A stretch of 64,000 nt of DNA, taken from the NCBI RefSeq assembly GCF_002252585.1, contig NZ_NQLD01000006.1; one strand, 5' to 3'. Below, piece after piece: positions 44,276 through 53,283 of the stretch. Within the stretch, counting starts at the first letter, position 1, and every line of letters starts with the position of its first letter. A model generated the notes under the pieces. The model searched no databases. It saw only the letters and a list, made by a program, of their open reading frames with translations, and had not been told where the DNA came from. The DNA comes from Methanocatella intestini (GTDB lineage: Archaea > Methanobacteriota > Methanobacteria > Methanobacteriales > Methanobacteriaceae). Both the position numbers and the translations under genes were made by a program.

Positions 44276-46732
44276 ATGGAAGAATTTTTAAAAAAATACC
44301 ATACTTCAAAAGAAGGGCTGAATTCTAGTGAAGTAACAAAACGCCAAAATCAGAATGGTCTTAATGAATTAAAAGAAAAAAAGAAAAAAAGTCCAGTTAT
44401 GCTCTTTTTAGAACAGTTCATTGATGTTTTAATAGCTCTGCTTATTGTTGCGGCTATTGCTGCATATTTTGTTGGAGATGTTATTGATTCATGCGTAATT
44501 TTAATAGCTGTACTCTTAAATACAATAATCGGATTCATACAGGAATACCGTTCAGAAAAAGCAATTGAAATGCTTAAAAGTGTTACAACATCCCATGCAG
44601 TTGTTAGAAGAGAGGGACAAGTGCAAAAAATTGATGCAAAAGAACTGACTATTGGAGACATTGTAATTCTTGAAGAAGGAGATAAGATTCCCGCAGATTT
44701 AGTGCTGATTGAAACCAACAGACTGAAAGTTGACGAATCAAATTTGACCGGAGAATCTGTACCTGTTGAAAAATCTCCAAAAGAAGAAGCATATATGGAT
44801 TCAAATGTAACTTTAGGAAACGGAGCGGGAATTGTAACTGCCATAGGTATGGATACATCAATAGGAAAAATAGCTGAAGTAATTCAGGAAGAAAAAGGAG
44901 CAACTCCCCTTCAAAAGAAAATGGACAAACTCGGAAAAACACTTTCAGTAATAGCTATTATTGTTTGTGTATTTATATTCATTTTTGAATTATTCAGAGG
45001 AATCCCTATTGTTGAAACATTTTTAACAGCAGTTTCACTTGCAGTAGCTGCCATACCTGAAGGTTTGCCTGCAGTTTTAACATTAACTTTAGCTTTAGGA
45101 ATGCAGCAGTTAACCAAATCCAATGCAATTGTTCGCAGACTGCTTTCAGTAGAAACTTTAGGTTCATGTACAGTTATCTGCAGTGATAAAACAGGAACTT
45201 TAACTGAAAATAAAATGGCTGTTAGAGATGTATTTTTTTATAATAAAAGCAAATCTTTAGAAATCAATGCACTGTGTAACAATTCCACAATTAGAGATGG
45301 TAAAACTATTGGAGATCCTACAGACGGTGCTGTTTTAAAATACAGTCAGAAAAATAATTATTTTAAAGAGGATTTAGAGGAAAAATATCCCAGAGTTAAT
45401 GAAATTCCATTAGACAGTAGTCGTAAAATGATGACTACCATACATGAAAATGGTGAAAAGTATTTGGTTCTCTCTAAAGGTGCACCAGAAATCATTATTG
45501 ATAAATGTAAACACATAGATAACAATGGAAGTATTGAAATTCTTGATGATTCAGTAAAGGAAACACTAACTGAAAAAATAAATGAAATGAGTGATAAAGC
45601 TCTGAGAGTTTTAGGAATTGCATATAAAAATACAGCAGATATTGAAAATAATGCAGAAAATGATTTGATATTTACAGGACTTGTTGGAATAATTGATCCT
45701 CCAAAAGAAAATGTTGATAAATCAATAGCTGCATGTAAAAAAGCCGGAATTAAAGTAAGAATGATAACAGGAGACCATCTAAAAACAGCCTCAGCTATTG
45801 CCCGCGAAATTGGAATCCTGACAGACGGAAAAGTAATTGACGGTGAAACTCTGGATAAATTAAGTGATGAAGAGTACTTTGAGATAGTAGACGACATACA
45901 AGTTTATGCAAGAGTAAAACCAGAACAGAAAATGAGAATTGTTGAAACTTTAAAACAAAAAGGCGAAATTGTTTCAATGACTGGAGATGGTGTAAATGAT
46001 GCTCCTGCACTTAAAAACGCATCTATAGGAGTTGCTATGGGATCAGGTACTGATGTTGCAAAAGAATCCGGAGATATGATTATTCAGGACGACAACTTTG
46101 AAACAATAGTAACTGCCATTCGTGAAGGACGTAAAATATACGACAATATTAAAAGATTTGTCAAATTTCAGGTATCAACAAATGTAGGAGCTATTTTAAC
46201 AATTGTCGGAACAAGTATTTTCATGCTTCCTGTACCATTTAACCCTGTACAACTGCTCTGGATTAACATTGTAATGGACGGACCTCCTGCCCAAACTTTA
46301 GGAATGGAAGGCAGCGAAAGAAATATTATGACAAGACAGCCTGAAACAGGAGATATTCTGAATAAAAAGGTATTGATAAAAATATTTATTGCAGGTCTTG
46401 TAATGGCAATAGGTTCAATAGCACTGTTCAGCTACAAATTGGCAATTGGCGCAAGTCAAAAGCAGGCAATGACTGTAGCATTTACTTTATTTGTAATGTA
46501 TCAGTTATTTAATGCATATAATTCAAAATCCAATTCAGATAAAAAAAGCACTTATCTTTATTTGGCTATTATAGCTTGTTTCATATTACAGATATTAATT
46601 GTATACATACCTGAACTGCAACTGATATTCAGAACAACCAGCATTGGAATTACAGACTGGATACTGATATTCATAATCGCAGCTACAATATTAGTGTCCA
46701 ACAAAATAGCAAACAAAATTGTGGTAGAATGA
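44276..46732 (+). CDS. P-type cation ATPase (Ca2+-type)
   Basis: About 818 residues; a P2-type ATPase of the plasma membrane. Actuator TGES is near residue 158, phosphorylation motif CSDKTGTLTE has Asp304, and TGDGVNDAP is the hinge motif. Helix M4 has IPEGLP and M6 has WINIVMDGPPAQ, as in calcium pumps. The M5 segment STNVGAILTIV lacks the acidic residue of the second SERCA site, so one Ca2+ (or Mn2+) per cycle is likely, as in PMR1. A GTG at 44267 lies in the AGGTG ribosome-binding site; the ATG at 44276 is preferred. The 3' end overlaps cbiJ by 4 bases. Confidence 0.9.
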   Translation: MEEFLKKYHTSKEGLNSSEVTKRQNQNGLNELKEKKKKSPVMLFLEQFIDVLIALLIVAAIAAYFVGDVIDSCVILIAVLLNTIIGFIQEYRSEKAIEMLKSVTTSHAVVRREGQVQKIDAKELTIGDIVILEEGDKIPADLVLIETNRLKVDESNLTGESVPVEKSPKEEAYMDSNVTLGNGAGIVTAIGMDTSIGKIAEVIQEEKGATPLQKKMDKLGKTLSVIAIIVCVFIFIFELFRGIPIVETFLTAVSLAVAAIPEGLPAVLTLTLALGMQQLTKSNAIVRRLLSVETLGSCTVICSDKTGTLTENKMAVRDVFFYNKSKSLEINALCNNSTIRDGKTIGDPTDGAVLKYSQKNNYFKEDLEEKYPRVNEIPLDSSRKMMTTIHENGEKYLVLSKGAPEIIIDKCKHIDNNGSIEILDDSVKETLTEKINEMSDKALRVLGIAYKNTADIENNAENDLIFTGLVGIIDPPKENVDKSIAACKKAGIKVRMITGDHLKTASAIAREIGILTDGKVIDGETLDKLSDEEYFEIVDDIQVYARVKPEQKMRIVETLKQKGEIVSMTGDGVNDAPALKNASIGVAMGSGTDVAKESGDMIIQDDNFETIVTAIREGRKIYDNIKRFVKFQVSTNVGAILTIVGTSIFMLPVPFNPVQLLWINIVMDGPPAQTLGMEGSERNIMTRQPETGDILNKKVLIKIFIAGLVMAIGSIALFSYKLAIGASQKQAMTVAFTLFVMYQLFNAYNSKSNSDKKSTYLYLAIIACFILQILIVYIPELQLIFRTTSIGITDWILIFIIAATILVSNKIANKIVVE

Positions 46733-47523
46733 AAAAACTAAACATCCTCCTTATTGGAGGAACAAAAGATGCAAGTAACATAACCAAACACATAAAAGAA
46801 AAATATGATTCATATATTCTGACTACAACAACTACAGAGTATGGATCAAAATTAGCTATTGAGTCCGGAAGTGATGACACAATAGCTAAACCACTTTTAA
46901 AAGATGAATTCATAACACTTATTGAAACTAATGAATTCAATCTTTTAATTGATGCAACTCATCCTTACGCATCACATATCACCCAAACTACTGTTAGCCT
47001 ATCCAAATTATTTAACATAACATATATTCGCTTTGAAAGACCTCCATCAAACCTTGATAATGTTGACACATCAAGAGTTCATGAAGTAACTTCCCTTGAT
47101 GAAGCTGGAAAATTAATAGCTAGTGATTTTACTTCCGGAAATGTACTGCATCTTGCAGGAGCAAATACTATGGAAACTATTTTAAAATATGTTCCGGTAA
47201 ACAGATTTTATGCAAGAATTTTAAAAGTTCCCAAATCTCTGGAAAAATGCAAATTGCTGAATGTTCCTGAAGAACATATCATAGAAATGAAAGGTACCTC
47301 CAGCTTAGAAGAAAACCTAAAAATAATTGAAGAAACACAAGCAAGTGTTATAATAACAAAAGAGAGTGGTGATATTGGAGGAGTAATCAATAAAATCAAT
47401 GCTGCTAATTTAAAAGATATAGGTGTCATCATGTTAAAACGTCCAAAAATCAAAGATTTAAATAAGAAAGACATTGTTTCTAATTTAGATGAATTGGACG
47501 AAAAAATAAATAACTATTTTTAA
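46729..47523 (+). CDS. cbiJ: Cobalt-precorrin-6A reductase
   Basis: A 264-residue reductase of cobalamin biosynthesis (CbiJ/CobK family) that uses NAD(P)H to reduce the corrin ring. LLIGGTKDASNITKHI opens the fold, LIDATHPYASHITQ is the family signature, IRFERPP follows, and VIITKESGDIGGVINKI is near the C-terminus. Length is normal. Its ATG overlaps the stop of the calcium-type ATPase gene (ATGA), so the two are translationally coupled, although they share no obvious pathway. No other cobalamin gene is in the window. Confidence 0.93.
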   Translation: MKKLNILLIGGTKDASNITKHIKEKYDSYILTTTTTEYGSKLAIESGSDDTIAKPLLKDEFITLIETNEFNLLIDATHPYASHITQTTVSLSKLFNITYIRFERPPSNLDNVDTSRVHEVTSLDEAGKLIASDFTSGNVLHLAGANTMETILKYVPVNRFYARILKVPKSLEKCKLLNVPEEHIIEMKGTSSLEENLKIIEETQASVIITKESGDIGGVINKINAANLKDIGVIMLKRPKIKDLNKKDIVSNLDELDEKINNYF

Positions 47524-47534
47524 ATAAAAAAGAA

Positions 47535-47617
47535 CGCCGAGACTGGGATTTGAACCCAGGCGGAGAAACTCCACAGGATTTCAAGTCCTGCGCCTTACCA
47601 GACTAGACTATCTCGGC
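47535..47617 (-). tRNA. tRNA-Ser (anticodon UGA), copy 1
   Basis: The minus strand folds as a class II tRNA. The acceptor stem is GCCGAGA/TCTCGGC with discriminator G. The anticodon stem CAGGA/TCCTG has loop CTTGAAA (anticodon TGA), a long variable arm of TGGAG/CTCC type follows, and the T-arm loop is TTCAAAT. CCA is not encoded. It reads UCA and, by wobble, other UCN serine codons. It is identical to the copy at 47672-47754. Confidence 0.95.
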
Positions 47618-47671
47618 AAATACACTATTAAAAAAAATTAGAAAAAAATATATAAAAAGTAAAAAAGATAA

Positions 47672-47754
47672 CGCCGAGACTGGGATTTGAACCCAGGCGG
47701 AGAAACTCCACAGGATTTCAAGTCCTGCGCCTTACCAGACTAGACTATCTCGGC
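47672..47754 (-). tRNA. tRNA-Ser (anticodon UGA), copy 2
   Basis: An exact duplicate of the tRNA at 47535-47617, separated from it by 54 AT-rich bases. Loop CTTGAAA gives anticodon TGA. CCA is not encoded. The two lie in tandem on the same strand, just downstream of rps10, and may be processed from one precursor. Confidence 0.95.
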
Positions 47755-47791
47755 ATAAAAACAGAAAAATATTTAGAAAAAATCTAAATAT

Positions 47792-48100
47792 TTATCCTTT
47801 AAGTTCTATTTCAATACTTACATTATCAGGAACATTAACTTTCATGACTTGTCTCATAGCACGTTCGTCAGCACCAATTCCAACTAAACGTTTATGAATT
47901 CTAAGTTCCCATTTTTCCCAAGAAGCTTTTCCTTCTCCATCTGGAGATTTTCTTGTAGGTACTACTAATTTTTTAGTAGGTAATGGGATAGGACCAGACA
48001 AATCAACACCAGTTCTTTCAGCGATTTTTTTAAGTTGATCACAGACATAAGCCAATTTTTCCGGATCAGTTCCTGTAAGCTTAATTCTTGCTTGATGCAT
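47792..48100 (-). CDS. rps10: Ribosomal protein S10
   Basis: A 102-residue small-subunit protein (uS10). ARIKLTGTDPEKLAYVCDQL and GPIPLPTKKLVVPTRKSPDG are the conserved parts. GGAGG lies 7 bases before the ATG. It is the last gene of the translation-factor operon, after tuf, as in most archaea. A perfect hairpin at 48125-48148 lies between the two genes and may lower read-through. Confidence 0.96.
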   Translation of the reverse strand: MHQARIKLTGTDPEKLAYVCDQLKKIAERTGVDLSGPIPLPTKKLVVPTRKSPDGEGKASWEKWELRIHKRLVGIGADERAMRQVMKVNVPDNVSIEIELKG

Positions 48101-48124
48101 TATTATCCTCCAAAAATAAAAAAT

Positions 48125-48148
48125 AAAGAAAGGAATAATCCTTTCTTT
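48125..48148 (-). terminator. Perfect 10-base hairpin between tuf and rps10
   Basis: AAAGAAAGGA (48125-48134) pairs exactly with TCCTTTCTTT (48139-48148) with a 4-base loop. On the minus strand it is followed by a T-rich run at 48109-48124. It lies 19 bases beyond the tuf stop codon and before rps10, so it is a terminator or attenuator inside the operon. Confidence 0.6.
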
Positions 48149-48167
48149 TAATTAACTACTTATAAAT

Positions 48168-49409
48168 CTATTTAGCTGGGGTAACGTCAATACATAATCC
48201 AGCAGCAACAGTTTGACCCATATCCCTAATAGCGAATCTACCCATTTGAGGGATTTTTTTAGCGTTTTCGATTACCATAGGTTTGGTTGGTTTAACTTTT
48301 ACGAATGCTGCGTTACCAGTTTTTAAGAAGTCAGGGTTTTCTTCAGCTACTTGACCAGTTGCAGGGTCTAATTTTGCAGTTAATTCTAAGAAAGTACATG
48401 CAACTTGAGAAGTGTGACAGTGGAATACAGGAGTGTATCCAACAGTGATTACACCAGGGTGTTGTAAAACAACAATTTGTGCATCAAATTCTTTAGCTAC
48501 AGCAGGAGCATCATCTACATGACCAGCTACGTCTCCTCTTCTGATATCGTTTTTACCTACACCCCTTACGTTAAATCCAATGTTGTCACCAGGTTCAGCA
48601 GTTTCAAAGGTTTCGTGGTGCATTTCGATAGATTTTACTTCTCCGGAAGCTCCAGCAGGTTCGAAGATTACGTTTTCTCCTTTTTTCATAACACCAGTTT
48701 CTACTCTTCCTACAGGTACAGTACCTACACCAGTAATGGAGTAAACATCTTGAATAGGAATCCTTAATGGTAAGGATACAGGTTTTTCAGGAGCTGCTAA
48801 ATTATCTAAAGCTTGCATTAAAGTGTCACCTTTGTACCAGGAGGTGTTAGGACTTGCATCTTTAATGTTGTCTCCTTCAAATGCAGAAACAGGGATGAAA
48901 GGAACATTAGCAGGGTTGAATCCAACAGTTTTAATTAAAGCAGATACTTCGTCTTTTAATTCGTTGAATTTTGCTTCATCATAATCTACTAAATCAATTT
49001 TGTTGATTGCAACGATTAATTGGTTAATACCTAAAGTTTTGGATAAGAAAACGTGTTCTTTGGTTTGTGGCATTACACCGTCGTCTGCAGCTACTACTAA
49101 TACACCAGCGTCTGCTTGGGAAGCACCAGTAATCATGTTTTTAACGAAATCTCTGTGTCCAGGACAGTCTACAACAGTGTAGTCGTATTTTTTGGTAGAG
49201 AATTTTTGGTGAGCAAGGTCGATAGTTACTCCTCTTTCCCTTTCTTCTCCTAATTTGTCCATAACAAATCTGAATTTGTTTTCTCCGTCATCTAATTGTT
49301 GTTCAGCGATTGCACCTGCTTTTAATAACAAGTGTCCAACTAATGTGGATTTTCCGTGGTCAACGTGTCCGATAAATGCTAAATTAATATGTTCTTTAGT
49401 TTTTGCCAT
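48168..49409 (-). CDS. tuf: Translation elongation factor 1-alpha
   Basis: A 413-residue GTPase that brings aminoacyl-tRNA to the ribosome. G1 is GHVDHGKST, G3 DCPGHRDF and G4 NKID, followed by two beta-barrel domains. The natural start MAKTKEHINLAFIGH is at 49409, with GAGGTAT before it. A longer in-frame reading from 49448 adds 13 residues and is not supported by a ribosome-binding site or family length. A TATA-like palindrome at 49489-49502 suggests a promoter of its own within the operon. Confidence 0.97.
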   Translation of the reverse strand: MAKTKEHINLAFIGHVDHGKSTLVGHLLLKAGAIAEQQLDDGENKFRFVMDKLGEERERGVTIDLAHQKFSTKKYDYTVVDCPGHRDFVKNMITGASQADAGVLVVAADDGVMPQTKEHVFLSKTLGINQLIVAINKIDLVDYDEAKFNELKDEVSALIKTVGFNPANVPFIPVSAFEGDNIKDASPNTSWYKGDTLMQALDNLAAPEKPVSLPLRIPIQDVYSITGVGTVPVGRVETGVMKKGENVIFEPAGASGEVKSIEMHHETFETAEPGDNIGFNVRGVGKNDIRRGDVAGHVDDAPAVAKEFDAQIVVLQHPGVITVGYTPVFHCHTSQVACTFLELTAKLDPATGQVAEENPDFLKTGNAAFVKVKPTKPMVIENAKKIPQMGRFAIRDMGQTVAAGLCIDVTPAK

Positions 49410-49488
49410 AATAATACCTCTTTTCGTATAAATCGAAATAACATTCATTAAGCTTATAATTTTAGCTTAATTTAAATTTTAATTATTC

Positions 49489-49502
49489 ACATATAAATAT
49501 GT
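49489..49502 (-). promoter_or_regulatory. Putative internal promoter of tuf
   Basis: ACATAT and ATATGT flank TT, giving a TTTATATG TATA-type box on the minus strand. The expected start of transcription, about 25 bases on, falls near 49465. A further inverted repeat, TTAAGCT (49448-49454) and AGCTTAA (49464-49470), would lie at the beginning of the leader. Confidence 0.4.
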
Positions 49503-49560
49503 AATGTTTTTTTCGTAATTTCAAATAAAAAATATAAAAAAATTAAAAATTAAATTTTAA

Positions 49561-51753
49561 TTATCCTACATAATGTTCAGGACCATAAGGTTCTGGAGAT
49601 AAGCCTTTTCTTTGCCTAATCTCTTTAACGATTTGATTTTGCATTTCACGTGGTAATCTTTCAAATCCAGACATTTCAGTAGACCATAAACATCTACCTT
49701 CAGCAGCGGATCTGATATCTCCAGCAAAACCAAACATTTCAGCTACAGGAACTTTAGATTCAATAGTAGCCATGTCTCCTTCTTGACCCATGTCAACTAT
49801 TTGACCTCTTCTGTTTTGGATTTCCCTGGTACATGGACCCATGTAATCTTGTGGAGTGTTAATGAACACTTTTTGCATAGGTTCAAGTAAAGTAGGACCA
49901 GCAGACATCATAGATGCATAAATTGCATTTCTAATAGCTGGCAATACTTGTGCAGGTCCTCTGTGAACTGCATCTTCGTGAAGTTTTGCATCGTGAAGTT
50001 TGAATTTTAATCCCATAGCTATTTCTTTAGCTAAAGGTCCGTCATTAAGTGCAGATTCAAATCCTTCAATTAAAAGCTCTTTTACTTCATCTAAGTATTG
50101 GATACCACGAGTAGCATTAATGAATAAGCTTCTGTTGTAAACATCCCATACTTTTCTTGCTTCTTCTTTATCCAAACCGTATTCCATGAAGTCATTAGCA
50201 GATTCTTTACCTTTAACTTTACCTTCTTTGAGTTTTCCTTCTTGTAATGCTTTGAAAAGTTCATCTTCTAAAGGTTCAACAGTAATGTAGAATCTGTTAT
50301 GCTTGTTTGGAGATTTACCTTCAACTTGTGGAGATAATTGAGATACAGTTTCTCTGTATACAACAATAGGTTCTGAAGTTTGGATTTCCACACCTTTTTC
50401 TTTAATTCTGTAACTGATAACTTCCAAGTGAAGTTCTCCCATACCTGAAACTAAGTGTTCACCGGTTTCTTCGTTAATTTCAACTTTAATGGTTGGGTCT
50501 TCTTTAGCTACTTGCCTTAATACTTCAATTAATTTTGGTAAATCTTTAGTATTTTTAGCTTCTACAGCAACTGTAACTACAGGTTCAGAAATATGATCTA
50601 ATCCTTCAAACTCTTTGATTTTATCTTCAGGAGAACAGATGGTTTCCCCAGCGATTGCACCTTTTGCACCAGCAATATATACAATGTTACCTGCAGGTAC
50701 AGCATCAGTGTTAACTCTTTCAGGTCCGAAGTATACACCTACTTGCTGAACTCTGGATTTGGAATGAGATCCAACTAAGTAAACTTCAGTACCTTTTTCA
50801 ATTGATCCTCCGTAAACCCTACCGGTAGCAATTTCACCAGCATGTTTATCTACAGATACATTAGTAACCATTACAGCTAAAGGTCCGTCAGGACTTGTAG
50901 TAATCATACCTTGACCTGCAGGAGATTCAATGTCACCTTCCCAGATATTAGGCACCCTGTATTCCTGAGATACTTTAGGAGAAGGTAAGTGTTCTACTAC
51001 CATACCAAGCAATACTTCAGATAATGGCACTTTTTGAGCTAATTCTTTTTGTTTATCTTCATTACAGTAATCAATGATGTCTTTGAAGTTAACTCCAGTT
51101 TCTTGCATCATTGGAACGTTAATAGCCCAATTGTGATAAGCTGAACCGAATGCTACACTACCATCAGTGAAATCAACAGCCCATTCTTCTTTTTTATCTT
51201 CAGGAGCCATATTTTTGATTAATTTGTTAGCTTCCATGTAAATGTTAATGAACCTTTTTTGTAATTCATCAGGTTCTAATTTTAACTCGTTGATTAATCT
51301 GTCAACTTTGTTAATGAACAAAACAGGTTTAACATTTTCTTTTAAAGCTTGCCTAAGTACAGTTTCAGTTTGAGGCATGATACCTTCAACAGCACAAACA
51401 ACAACAACTGCACCATCTACAGCTCTCATAGCACGAGTTACATCCCCACCAAAGTCAACGTGACCTGGAGTATCAATTAAGTTGATTAAGTATTCTTCAT
51501 CTTTGTAATTGTGAACCATTGATACGTTTGCTGCATCAATAGTAATACCACGTGCTTGTTCTTGTTCATCAAAATCTAAAAACCTTTGATCACCCGCAAG
51601 TTCTTCGGAAATCATTCCTGCACCTGCTAAAAGGTTATCGGATAATGTAGTTTTACCGTGGTCAATGTGAGCACAGATACCAATATTCCTGATGGAATCC
51701 GGTTTATACATTAAATCCTTAATTTTTGCAATCATTTTCTCTCTTCTACTCAA
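49561..51753 (-). CDS. fusA: Translation elongation factor 2
   Basis: A 730-residue translocase GTPase. G1 is AHIDHGKTT, G3 DTPGHVDF and G4 NKVDRL. HEDAVHRGPAQ near the C-terminus contains the histidine that is converted to diphthamide in archaea. The start is best placed at TTG 51753 (SRREKMIAKIKDLM), because AGGTGA lies 5 bases upstream. A GTG at 51762 is inside that ribosome-binding site and would add three residues not typical of the family. It lies between rps7 (24-base gap) and tuf in the operon. Confidence 0.96.
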   Translation of the reverse strand: MSRREKMIAKIKDLMYKPDSIRNIGICAHIDHGKTTLSDNLLAGAGMISEELAGDQRFLDFDEQEQARGITIDAANVSMVHNYKDEEYLINLIDTPGHVDFGGDVTRAMRAVDGAVVVVCAVEGIMPQTETVLRQALKENVKPVLFINKVDRLINELKLEPDELQKRFINIYMEANKLIKNMAPEDKKEEWAVDFTDGSVAFGSAYHNWAINVPMMQETGVNFKDIIDYCNEDKQKELAQKVPLSEVLLGMVVEHLPSPKVSQEYRVPNIWEGDIESPAGQGMITTSPDGPLAVMVTNVSVDKHAGEIATGRVYGGSIEKGTEVYLVGSHSKSRVQQVGVYFGPERVNTDAVPAGNIVYIAGAKGAIAGETICSPEDKIKEFEGLDHISEPVVTVAVEAKNTKDLPKLIEVLRQVAKEDPTIKVEINEETGEHLVSGMGELHLEVISYRIKEKGVEIQTSEPIVVYRETVSQLSPQVEGKSPNKHNRFYITVEPLEDELFKALQEGKLKEGKVKGKESANDFMEYGLDKEEARKVWDVYNRSLFINATRGIQYLDEVKELLIEGFESALNDGPLAKEIAMGLKFKLHDAKLHEDAVHRGPAQVLPAIRNAIYASMMSAGPTLLEPMQKVFINTPQDYMGPCTREIQNRRGQIVDMGQEGDMATIESKVPVAEMFGFAGDIRSAAEGRCLWSTEMSGFERLPREMQNQIVKEIRQRKGLSPEPYGPEHYVG

Positions 51754-51777
51754 AGAAATCACCTTATATAAATATGA

Positions 51778-52338
51778 TTAGTGTGCTGCTTTTGCAACTC
51801 TTTCTTTTTCTTCTTTTTTCTGTAAAGCAAAACTTCTGGAATCTTCTTCAGAAGCAAGAATTAATTCATCAGCTAAACATTCAGCAACAGATTTTCTGTT
51901 TTTAAATGCTGATTGTAAAGTTCCTCTAGTTAAAAATCCTAATGAAAGGTCTACCCTTCTTTGTGGAGAAATGTCCACTGCTACTTGGTATCCGATACCA
52001 CCGTATTTAATACGAGTAGTTTCTTCACGAGGGGAAGTATTTTCAACTGCAGTAACTAAAACTTGAACAGGGTTCTTTTTAGTTCTTTTGTTGATAATAT
52101 CCAATGCATCTTTTACAATATTGTAAGCTTTGTTTTTCTTACCTGAGTTGATGTGAGTCCTCATGATTTTATTCATTAATCTTTCAATGATAGATACTTT
52201 AGATTTTGCAAACTGTCTTTTTACATGCCTACCTGAAGTGTGAGGAACAAGAGTTTCATCTAAGCAGATGTATTTTACTAAACCTAAATCTTCGATTTTG
52301 ACTTCATCGAGTTCCCATTTATCAAATAATTTACTCAT
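51778..52338 (-). CDS. rps7: Ribosomal protein S7
   Basis: A 186-residue archaeal uS7 that nucleates assembly of the 30S head. The N-terminal archaeal extension precedes ERLMNKIMRTHINSGKK, then KNPVQVLVTAVENTSPREE and GGIGYQVAVDISPQRR. AAGGATGG precedes the ATG. It lies 13 bases after rps12 and 24 before fusA, the standard archaeal order. Confidence 0.96.
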   Translation of the reverse strand: MSKLFDKWELDEVKIEDLGLVKYICLDETLVPHTSGRHVKRQFAKSKVSIIERLMNKIMRTHINSGKKNKAYNIVKDALDIINKRTKKNPVQVLVTAVENTSPREETTRIKYGGIGYQVAVDISPQRRVDLSLGFLTRGTLQSAFKNRKSVAECLADELILASEEDSRSFALQKKEEKERVAKAAH

Positions 52339-52351
52339 AAAAATACCATCC

Positions 52352-52777
52352 TTATCTTACAGGTTTTTCTATTTTTCCACTTACCATCTCGGATAAAGCT
52401 ACGTTGTTAACTTTAGATACTTTCCAACGAACTCCAGGAATATCTCCCATAGATCTTCCAGATGGTCCACCAATTCCTTCAATCATAACTTCATCGTGCT
52501 CATCGATAAATCCAATAGCTCCGTCACCTGGTGCGAAAGCAGTTAATTGTTTACCGTTTTTGATTAATTGAACACGAACACATTTACGTATAGCAGAGTT
52601 AGGTTGTTTTGCTTCTATCCCTACTTTTTCGATTACAATTCCTCTAGCTTGAGGAGCTCCTTCGAGAGGGTCTGCTTTAACATCTAATCTTAAAGCTTTC
52701 CTTTTGTAATCTACATCTTTCCACTTAAAATTTTGTCTATTTTTTTTAAGTTTTTTTGCAGCAAAAAGTCCTGGCAT
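52352..52777 (-). CDS. rps12: Ribosomal protein S12
   Basis: A 141-residue uS12 that forms part of the decoding centre. KQPNSAIRKCVRVQLIKNGK and FAPGDGAIGFIDEHDEV are conserved, and the length fits archaeal/eukaryotic S23-type proteins. AGAGG precedes the ATG. In most methanogens the gene directly follows nusA; here nusA is 4.4 kb upstream with foreign genes between, so rps12 now heads the transcript. A TATA-like box lies 51-58 bases upstream of its ATG. Confidence 0.96.
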   Translation of the reverse strand: MPGLFAAKKLKKNRQNFKWKDVDYKRKALRLDVKADPLEGAPQARGIVIEKVGIEAKQPNSAIRKCVRVQLIKNGKQLTAFAPGDGAIGFIDEHDEVMIEGIGGPSGRSMGDIPGVRWKVSKVNNVALSEMVSGKIEKPVR

Positions 52778-53283
52778 AATATTTCCTCTAAACTTTTATT
52801 AAACATATCTAAGAATCCACCGCTGCGATTTATACAGCTAAAAATAGCTAATACAATCTAAATTCAAAGATATAACTAGTTAATAATATAATAATTAATT
52901 AGACAATTAAATTATCTAAAAATGAAGATATCATGATCTTTTATTGGAAGCATAGTAAAAAGCACACACAACTATGTTCCATTAATTGTCGATATCTTAT
53001 GATGATTTATCTTTTTTAACATTAATAAAGGTATCTATTTTGACTTGTTGAAAGTCAGTTTTGATTAAATAAAAAAATATTTCAAAGATTTATTTGAATA
53101 TTATTTCTTTGTTTTTATTGCTTATATTAGTTTTCATCTACATACAAAATAAACTCTATACTCTGTTTTTTAGAGCAGGTATTTTTGTTGTAACAAAAAC
53201 ATGAAAACTGAATTTTGCAATAGCTAATTTCAAAATTAAGATAAAGAAAAAACAATAAAATTAAAGTAAAAAAGAAAGAATTA
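52778..53283. promoter_or_regulatory. rps12 promoter and left boundary of the inserted segment
   Basis: On the minus strand GTATAAAT (52835-52828) is a good TATA box, with the predicted start near 52804 and a short leader. AGCTA/TAGCT with an AAAA loop (52837-52850) lies just upstream of it. Further right, GATATCATGAT near 52926 and GATATCTTATGAT near 52991 form an imperfect direct repeat that may mark the insertion edge. The remaining AT-rich DNA up to the transposase remnant contains no gene. Confidence 0.5.

Noticed and set aside
44350..44844. Minus-strand open reading inside the P-type ATPase gene (164 codons)
   Set aside because: It is the complement of a strongly conserved ATPase region, has Ser/Thr/Ile-rich composition and no ribosome-binding site.
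45358..45897. Second long antisense reading in the P-type ATPase gene
   Set aside because: Same reasoning: it mirrors conserved domains and has no domain signature of its own.
46700..46740. Cobalamin riboswitch before cbiJ
   Set aside because: cbiJ overlaps the upstream ATPase gene by 4 bases, so there is no leader to contain one.
47524..47760. tRNA-Ser pair as an integration site of a mobile element
   Set aside because: Only 54 AT-rich bases separate the copies, and no integrase or partial tRNA copy is nearby.
49410..49448. N-terminal extension of EF-1alpha by 13 residues
   Set aside because: The extension is not family-like. GAGGTAT is placed correctly for the ATG at 49409.
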